Source: an uncultured Pelagibacteraceae bacterium
Lineage (GTDB): Bacteria; Pseudomonadota; Alphaproteobacteria; Pelagibacterales; Pelagibacteraceae
Assembly (NCBI GenBank): GCA_902603045.1
Contig: CACKTH010000003.1
Location: 1 to 48,028 of the forward strand
DNA: 48,028 nucleotides
Direction of reading: 5' to 3'
The stretch's first letter is position 1; the number at the start of each line of letters is the position of its first letter. Below, in pieces: positions 42,354-48,028 of this stretch. Made by a program: the position numbers and the translations under genes. The notes under the pieces are model-generated. The model saw nothing but the letters and a program-made list of their open reading frames with translations, was not told the DNA's origin and did no database searches.

Positions 42354-43235
42354 ATGAATTTTCTTAAAAATAAATCTATTACCAAAGTTATAATTTTATC
42401 TATATCTGGATTTTTTATTTTAGTTTGCCAAGACTCTACTGCAAAATATCTAGGAACATTAATGCCATTAAATCAAGTAATTTGGGGCAGATTTTTTTTT
42501 CACTTTGTCATTATTTTAATTTTATTCGCAATATTAAAACCTAAGTTAAACTTAAAAAGCAATTTTAAAATTAATATTATTAGATCTATATTAATGGTTT
42601 TTGCTACTTTTTTTTTCATTCATTCTTTACAAAAATTTGACCTTGTAGATATCTATGTAGTTTTCTTTTCAGCTCCACTAATAGTGTCAATTTTAACAGC
42701 ATTATTTTTAAAAGATATTCTTTCGTCTAAAGGTATAATTTTAATGTTGTTAAGCTTTGGGTGTATAATTTATTCAATGAGTCCAAGTATGAAAGTTTTA
42801 AGTTTAGACTTAATTTTTCCTTTGGTGCCACCAGTATGTTGGGCTTTTTATCAATTTTTTACAAAATTTATTTCTGGTAATAACGATCCTTTAGTTGCTC
42901 TATTTTATGCTGCTGTTGTAGGGGCCATTGTTTTCTCTATTTATGTAATGTTTGACTGGACACCAATTGAGAATAAGAGCTTGTGGATCTGGTTAGTATT
43001 TCTAGGTGTATTAGGTTTTAGTAGTCATCTTTTAATTATATTTGCAATTCAGCTATCAAATTTGTCTTTTGTAACTAATTTTCAATATTCCCAATTAATT
43101 TGGTCAACATTAATAAATTTTTATATATTTGGAGTACCTTTTGATTTTAATAAAACTTTTGGTGTTATTGGAATTATTGTTTTTGGAGTTTTATTTGTTC
43201 AGGCTGAAAGTAGAAAAAAGAAAATTAGTTCTTAA
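42354..43235 (+). CDS. DMT family transporter (EamA-type)
   Basis: 293 residues with ten membrane segments in two five-helix EamA repeats. CQDSTAKYLGTLMPLNQVIW near 25 and SILMVFATFFFIHSLQKFDLVDIYVVFFSAPLIV are typical of the S-adenosylmethionine/riboflavin-type DMT group. Overlaps the convergent dehydrogenase gene by 11 bases. Substrate unknown. Confidence 0.9.
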   Translation: MNFLKNKSITKVIILSISGFFILVCQDSTAKYLGTLMPLNQVIWGRFFFHFVIILILFAILKPKLNLKSNFKINIIRSILMVFATFFFIHSLQKFDLVDIYVVFFSAPLIVSILTALFLKDILSSKGIILMLLSFGCIIYSMSPSMKVLSLDLIFPLVPPVCWAFYQFFTKFISGNNDPLVALFYAAVVGAIVFSIYVMFDWTPIENKSLWIWLVFLGVLGFSSHLLIIFAIQLSNLSFVTNFQYSQLIWSTLINFYIFGVPFDFNKTFGVIGIIVFGVLFVQAESRKKKISS

Positions 43236-45663
43236 AATCTTTATTGTTTAAAGGTTTTTCTAATACTTCAACTGGATATTTTTTTTTTTCAATTTCAATA
43301 TATATATTTTTGTTTTTTAATGTTTCAACTGTATTTCCAGAATTGACATATCCAAATGAAAGATTTTTATCATAACAAAAAGAATAATTTCCTGAAGTTG
43401 TTCTACCAATTATTTCGTCATCCATATAAATAGGTTCTTCATGTAGTAAAAGTGGCTCACCAGGTTTGCTGTCTTTAAGAGTAAACATCATCATTCTCTT
43501 ATCTAATTTTTGGTTTTTAATTTTTAATAGAGCATCTTTTCCAATAAAGTTAACATTTTTCTTATAACTAATTGCAAATTTTAAACCTGCTTGATACTGA
43601 TTTTCTTCTGGCGAAATATCATGTCCCCAGTGAACAAATCCACTTTCCATTCTCATAATATCCATTGCATGCATTCCACAATGAGATAGTTCAAAGTTTT
43701 TCCCTTCTTCAATCAGAATTTCATATAAATCCTTAGCTAAACTTGAGTCAATGTAAAGCTCAAATCCTAATTCACCAACATAAGAAAGTCGTTGAGCCCA
43801 AACTTTAAAACCATTTATCATTATGAACTTTCCAGTTCCAAACTTAAATTTATCGTTACTAAAATCATCATTGCTTATTTTTGAAATCATCTCTCTGCTC
43901 TTTGGACCAAATAGTCCTAGACAACAAATATCTTCTGTTACATCTTTAAAGGATACGTCTTCATCTAAATACTTTAAGATATGGTATTTATCATGCTCTC
44001 TTGTAGCTGCAGAGCTTACAACTCTAAAAAAGTTTTTATCCATACATACAACAGTTAAATCTGTTTCTATTCCCCCATCTTCATTTAGCATATGAGTGTA
44101 AGTTGTTTTTCCAATTTCATTTTTAATATTTGCAGTACATAACTTTTGTAATTCTTGATGAGTTTTTTCACCTTTCAAATCAAATTTTGAAAATGTTGAA
44201 AAATCAAATAGACCAACATTCTTCCTAGCGTTTAAAGTCTCGTGTTTTGCTGATGGATACCAATTTTGATAATTAAAACTATATTCGTATTTAGGCTCCT
44301 TACCATTCAACGAATACCACATTGGTCTTTCAAATCCTCCTGTGACTCCAAAACAAGCTCCAGCATTTTTTAATTCCTCGTGATAAGGTAAAAGCTTTTG
44401 ATTTCTTGATGTATTTGGTTGTTTATAAGGCCAATGCATTCCATATAAATCACCAAGAGTTTCTGTTACCCTTTCCATAATAAAGTTTTTCGATGAGTGG
44501 AATTTTTGAAACCTTTTAATATCCACTGAAAATAAATCTTCATTAATATGTCCATTCATCATCCATTCAGCAGTAACTCTACCCGCTCCTCCTGAGCTAG
44601 CAATTCCAATGCTATTAAAGCCACAGCATGTATATAAATTTTTAACTTCAGGAGTTTCACCTAATAAATACTGAGTATCTGGAGTAAAAGACTCTGGACC
44701 TGAGAAAAATTTTCTTATTCCTGCACTTTCTAACATTGGTAATCTATGAAATGATTTTTCTAAGTAAGGTTCAAAGTGATCAAAATCATCTGGTAGTTCA
44801 CCAAATGAAAAATTTTCTGGAACTCTTCCTGTTTCTTTAAATGCCGGTTTTGCCTTAGGTTCAAAAATACCTACAAGCATCTTTCCAGCATCTTCTTTTA
44901 AATATAAACAAGCATTATAATCTCTTAATACTGGAAGATTTTGAGGTAAGTCTTTTATTGGTTCTGTAATGATATAAAAATGCTCGTTTGGATATAAAGG
45001 TACACTTACATTTATTTCTTCACCTAATTGTCTTGACCACATTCCTGTTGCCATAACGACGTATTCACAATCTATAATACCTGCATCAGTTTCTACCCCT
45101 CTTATTCTTGAATTTTTGATTAAAATTTTTTTTACGGGGGTTTTTTCAAAAATCTTTGCACCCTCCATTCTTGCAGCTTTTGCAAGAACATTAGTTACTC
45201 CAACTGGATCTGCTTGACCATCTTTCGGCATGTAAACACCACCTACAATATCTTCACTATGTAATACGGGATACAATTCCTTTAAACGTTTTTTATTAAG
45301 AACTTCTACTTCAACATCTGATAATTGAGCAGTTGTTGCTTGTCTTAGTAATTCTTGCATTCTTTCTTTGGTAGATGCAACAGTGATTGCACCATTTTGC
45401 TTCATTCCAGTTGATAAACCTGTAGTCTTTTCTAAATCTTTATAAAGATCTAAAGAATATTTTCTTATTTTTGTAATTGTTGATGATGCGCCTAATTGAC
45501 CGAGAAGACCTGCTGCATGCCAAGTAGTTCCTGAAGTAAGTAAATCTCTTTCAAGCAAAACAACATCTCTCCATCCAAATTTTGCAAGATGATAAGCGCA
45601 TGATGTTCCAGCAACACCGCCACCAATGACAACTACTTTAGTACTTTTAGGTAACTCTTTCAT
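43225..45663 (-). CDS. FAD-dependent oxidoreductase with GcvT domain, dimethylglycine/sarcosine dehydrogenase-like
   Basis: 812 residues. N-terminal DAO domain with VVVIGGGVAGTSCAYHLAKFG (10-30) and GTTWHAAGLLGQLG, where H49 is the site of covalent FAD in dimethylglycine dehydrogenases. An FAO-M linker follows at about 370-425. The C-terminal aminomethyltransferase-like domain (about 425-812) has THMLNEDGGIETDLTV, GPKSREM, SYVGELGFELYI and MRMESGFVHWGHDISPEEN. It should demethylate a methylated glycine and pass formaldehyde to tetrahydrofolate. The exact substrate (dimethylglycine, sarcosine or another) is not settled. Confidence 0.92.
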   Translation of the reverse strand: MKELPKSTKVVVIGGGVAGTSCAYHLAKFGWRDVVLLERDLLTSGTTWHAAGLLGQLGASSTITKIRKYSLDLYKDLEKTTGLSTGMKQNGAITVASTKERMQELLRQATTAQLSDVEVEVLNKKRLKELYPVLHSEDIVGGVYMPKDGQADPVGVTNVLAKAARMEGAKIFEKTPVKKILIKNSRIRGVETDAGIIDCEYVVMATGMWSRQLGEEINVSVPLYPNEHFYIITEPIKDLPQNLPVLRDYNACLYLKEDAGKMLVGIFEPKAKPAFKETGRVPENFSFGELPDDFDHFEPYLEKSFHRLPMLESAGIRKFFSGPESFTPDTQYLLGETPEVKNLYTCCGFNSIGIASSGGAGRVTAEWMMNGHINEDLFSVDIKRFQKFHSSKNFIMERVTETLGDLYGMHWPYKQPNTSRNQKLLPYHEELKNAGACFGVTGGFERPMWYSLNGKEPKYEYSFNYQNWYPSAKHETLNARKNVGLFDFSTFSKFDLKGEKTHQELQKLCTANIKNEIGKTTYTHMLNEDGGIETDLTVVCMDKNFFRVVSSAATREHDKYHILKYLDEDVSFKDVTEDICCLGLFGPKSREMISKISNDDFSNDKFKFGTGKFIMINGFKVWAQRLSYVGELGFELYIDSSLAKDLYEILIEEGKNFELSHCGMHAMDIMRMESGFVHWGHDISPEENQYQAGLKFAISYKKNVNFIGKDALLKIKNQKLDKRMMMFTLKDSKPGEPLLLHEEPIYMDDEIIGRTTSGNYSFCYDKNLSFGYVNSGNTVETLKNKNIYIEIEKKKYPVEVLEKPLNNKDFKN

Positions 45664-45689
45664 ATGTATTTGGATTTATATAATTAAAT

Positions 45690-46745
45690 TTAAAAGCAAA
45701 CAATATGATCAATATGGATGGGTCTTTTTATGCCAAATTTTTCATCAACTTCGTGTTGATGAATATGATGTGAGTGAACAAAAACTGGTATTAATTTATT
45801 ACTTAATGTTTTTAACGTATAAATAAAATTTGAACCTCTAAATTTTCTATCTACTACCTCAAGTTTAAGATTGCTCGCATCATCATGTTGTAAGTCTTCT
45901 GGCTGTATTAAAAGTTTTACTTTAGATCCTATTGGGAATGGTCTAGCAAAATTTCCTGTTATTGTTCCTAAATCTTCATTTTCAAGACTTTTCGGACTGG
46001 TAACTTCTGCTGGTATTAATGTGCCTCTATTTAAAAAATTAACTACTTCAACTGAATTTGGTAAATGGTAGACATTATATGGATCATCATATTGCTTTAA
46101 TTCTCCATCTAAAATTATTCCACATTTACTACCTAAATAAAAAGCTTCATATGAGTCGTGAGTTACAATTATTGTTGTTATTTTAGAATTGGTTAAAATT
46201 TGCTTTAATTCAACTTGAATTTCCTCTTTAAAACTTTGATCTACATTAGATAATGGCTCATCCAACATTAATAAGTCTGGTTGAGAAACTAAAGATCTAG
46301 CTAAAGATACTCTTTGAGCTTCACCCGCACTGATCTCATGGGGAAATTTATTTAATATTTTATTTAAATTTAAAAAATTAATTATTTTTTTAGTTTGTAT
46401 TTTCTTATCTTCTTTAACTCTGTCAGAGCCAAGATTAATATTTTTTTCTATATTATAATGTGGAAATAAACTGTTCTCTTGAAATGATAGAGCAATATTA
46501 CGATTTTCTGGCTCAATATGAATATTTTGAGATGAAAGTGTTCTGCCTTTTAGATTAATTTTACCCTTATTAATTTTTTCTAGACCTGCAATAGTTCTTA
46601 GTATTGTAGTTTTACCTATACCAGAAGGTCCAAGTAAACATACAATTTCACCTTCATTTTTAATTTTTAAGGTAACATTATTAACCTTATTTTTCCCGCC
46701 CGCAGCAAAGGAAACATTATCAATTTCAAAAAAATTATCAGTCAT
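45690..46745 (-). CDS. fbpC: iron(III)-type ABC transporter ATP-binding protein
   Basis: 351 residues. Walker A GPSGIGKTT (39-47), a signature SAGEAQRVSLARSLVSQPDL in place of LSGGQ, Walker B LLMLDEPLSNVD, and IIVTHDSYEAFYLG. A C-terminal TOBE-like part (about 240-351) ends with HVHSHHIHQHEVDEKFG, a His-rich stretch that could bind metal. The start overlaps the permease stop (TAATG). FbpC/AfuC is the best match; the periplasmic receptor is not in the window. Confidence 0.9.
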   Translation of the reverse strand: MTDNFFEIDNVSFAAGGKNKVNNVTLKIKNEGEIVCLLGPSGIGKTTILRTIAGLEKINKGKINLKGRTLSSQNIHIEPENRNIALSFQENSLFPHYNIEKNINLGSDRVKEDKKIQTKKIINFLNLNKILNKFPHEISAGEAQRVSLARSLVSQPDLLMLDEPLSNVDQSFKEEIQVELKQILTNSKITTIIVTHDSYEAFYLGSKCGIILDGELKQYDDPYNVYHLPNSVEVVNFLNRGTLIPAEVTSPKSLENEDLGTITGNFARPFPIGSKVKLLIQPEDLQHDDASNLKLEVVDRKFRGSNFIYTLKTLSNKLIPVFVHSHHIHQHEVDEKFGIKRPIHIDHIVCF

Positions 46746-48028
46746 TAGTCTTTTAAAATAAATCTAGATGTAATCAAAATAAATGTACTTGCAATTAATA
46801 TCAAGAATAATGATGGAACAGCCGCAGCTTCTAAAAGATCTTGAGATGCAAAAATATATGCTGTTGTAGCGAAAGTTTCAAAGTTAAACGGTCTTAATAT
46901 TAAAGTTATAGGTAATTCTTTTATTATCTCTATAGTAATCAATATCCCTATTAGAAAAACAGAATTTTTTAAATAAGGGACGTGAATTCCTAAGAACGTT
47001 TTTATTTTAGAGTAGCCAAGAAGATAAGAACTTTCGTCAATTGACCTGTTTATTCTTTCGTAACCAGTTTTCAATCCGTTATAAGCTAGTGAATAAAATC
47101 TTATAAAATAAACTATCACTAAACCAAAAATAGATCCTATAAATATTTTCTTTATCGAATTAAATTCAAAGGCTTTAACAAAAGTATTGTCAAACCAAGC
47201 AATAAAAGTGATGAATGCTAAAGCTAAAATTACACCTGGGATTGCATATCCTGTAATTGAAAATGTCGTAAGAAGGTTTAAAAATTTACTTTTAGTTACT
47301 CTATTTCCATAATTTGAAATAAATGAAAAAACTACTAATACAATACTAGATAAAAAAACCAGATAAATAGTATTTGAAAATATTTGAAAGGTATTTAAAT
47401 CAAATAAATTTTTTGGAAAAATTATTGTCCAATACAACATTTGTAAAACAGGGAATAAAAAACTAACTAAAAAAACTAAAAAACAAAACCCAAAAGCCAA
47501 AGTGCCTTTAGAAAAATTTAGTTTAATTTTCTTCTTTTCTTTAATACCACCTTTAACTGGAGAGTGATATTGAGCACGTTTTCTTGAGATATTTTCAATA
47601 AGAAAGAGTCCTAAAATAAATAATAGTAAAAAAAATGAGAGTTGATTTGCAAAAGCTAAATCATCAAAAGATATCCAAGAATCATATATTCCAGTAGTAA
47701 GAGTTGCTATTCCAAAAAATGATACAGCTCCAAAATCTGATAATGTTTCCATGGCAACTAATGCTAAACCCGCAACTATAGCTGGTCTTGCAGATGGTAA
47801 AATAATTTTAAAGAAAGATTTATATTTTGAAAAACCTAAATTTTGTCCTAATTCTATTAAATTTTGGGACTGATAATGAAAAGATGCTCTAGTTAGAACG
47901 TAAACATATCCAAAAAGTGAAAAAGAAATAGATAAAATAGCACCAAGCATTCCATCAAATTTTGGAATGGATTGATTATATTCACCGGGTCCAAATAAAG
48001 ATTTAAATATTGAGTATAGTGTTCCAAA
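46745..48028 (-). CDS. fbpB: iron(III)-type ABC transporter permease, 5' end outside window
   Basis: The frame stays open to the window edge: 26 codons precede the first internal ATG at 47950. At least 427 residues of a fused two-half permease. The first half holds QNLGFSKYKSFFKIILPSARPAI and ETLSDFGAVSFFGIATLTTGIYDSW, typical of FbpB. The second half has YLLGYSKIKTFLGIHVPYLKNS as EAA loop and KELPITLILRPFNFETFATTAYIFA. Missing perhaps 100 or more N-terminal residues. Coupled to fbpC. Confidence 0.92.
   Translation of the reverse strand, partial: FGTLYSIFKSLFGPGEYNQSIPKFDGMLGAILSISFSLFGYVYVLTRASFHYQSQNLIELGQNLGFSKYKSFFKIILPSARPAIVAGLALVAMETLSDFGAVSFFGIATLTTGIYDSWISFDDLAFANQLSFFLLLFILGLFLIENISRKRAQYHSPVKGGIKEKKKIKLNFSKGTLAFGFCFLVFLVSFLFPVLQMLYWTIIFPKNLFDLNTFQIFSNTIYLVFLSSIVLVVFSFISNYGNRVTKSKFLNLLTTFSITGYAIPGVILALAFITFIAWFDNTFVKAFEFNSIKKIFIGSIFGLVIVYFIRFYSLAYNGLKTGYERINRSIDESSYLLGYSKIKTFLGIHVPYLKNSVFLIGILITIEIIKELPITLILRPFNFETFATTAYIFASQDLLEAAAVPSLFLILIASTFILITSRFILKD

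Noticed and set aside
1..48028. CRISPR arrays, insertion sequences, integrases, phage genes or rRNA
   Set aside because: No regularly spaced repeats, transposase or integrase motifs, structural phage genes or rRNA segments were seen on either strand.

Overview
The window is very AT-rich, extremely gene-dense and has almost no intergenic DNA. No gap exceeds about 130 bases, and many neighbouring genes overlap by 1 to 20 bases. The gene content (TRAP and TTT importers, an iron(III) ABC importer, a dimethylglycine/sarcosine dehydrogenase-like FAD-GcvT protein, a TauD-like dioxygenase, omega subunit rpoZ, the Anbu/ATP-grasp pair) fits a streamlined marine alphaproteobacterium of the SAR11/Pelagibacter type. 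This assignment rests on composition, density and gene families only; no rRNA gene is present to confirm it.

Layout. 1-6270: a dusA fragment and malonyl-CoA decarboxylase downstream of a TRAP importer (dctP, dctQ, dctM order), with a divergent family III CoA-transferase. This could be a malonate uptake and decarboxylation unit. 6271-10320: rpoZ, an MFS carrier, a beta-hydroxyacid dehydrogenase, an FMN-binding PNPOx-like protein and a 2-keto-4-pentenoate hydratase-like protein. 10320-16791: an island of exported proteins on the minus strand, with two paralogues of an unrecognised HExxH family, a PrsW-type intramembrane protease, a DUF1330 protein, a broken second type of HExxH protein, and a MORN-repeat protein with the same C-terminal HExxH domain that is frameshifted. 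16792-24852: gamma carbonic anhydrase-like protein, thioredoxin-fold protein, two glycosyltransferases, a tripartite tricarboxylate transporter (tctC, tctB, tctA) with a divergent AbrB-family membrane protein, and a DUF6165 protein. 24855-30155: Anbu proteasome-like hydrolase divergent from a circularly permuted ATP-grasp protein, a nitrilase-family hydrolase, and a polar amino-acid ABC importer without its ATPase. 30212-36906: a polyamine and methylthioadenosine salvage block (mtnP, mtnA, class II aldolase, a SpeD-SpeE fusion, divergent apt) into which an alpha/beta hydrolase and a third HExxH paralogue are inserted, closed by a tRNA-Met(CAT). 36958-40107: a tiny basic protein, a secreted protein, and an operon of AEC carrier, TauD-like dioxygenase and a fluoroacetate-dehalogenase-like hydrolase. 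40230-48028: GMP reductase, tartrate/D-malate dehydrogenase-like enzyme, DMT carrier, the FAD-GcvT dehydrogenase, and an iron(III)-type ABC importer running off the end.

Two themes stand out. First, an apparently undescribed set of exported metalloprotease-like proteins is scattered over two loci. It has two HExxH classes and a shared N-terminal four-cysteine module. All three frameshifts found in the window fall in this set, each at a homopolymer and each in the same direction. Second, all three importers with a complete binding-protein-to-permease junction carry an RNA hairpin at that junction. One overlaps the Shine-Dalgarno of the next gene, one is embedded in the next gene's start, and one has no U-tract. 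This looks like a common way to make more binding protein than membrane subunit.
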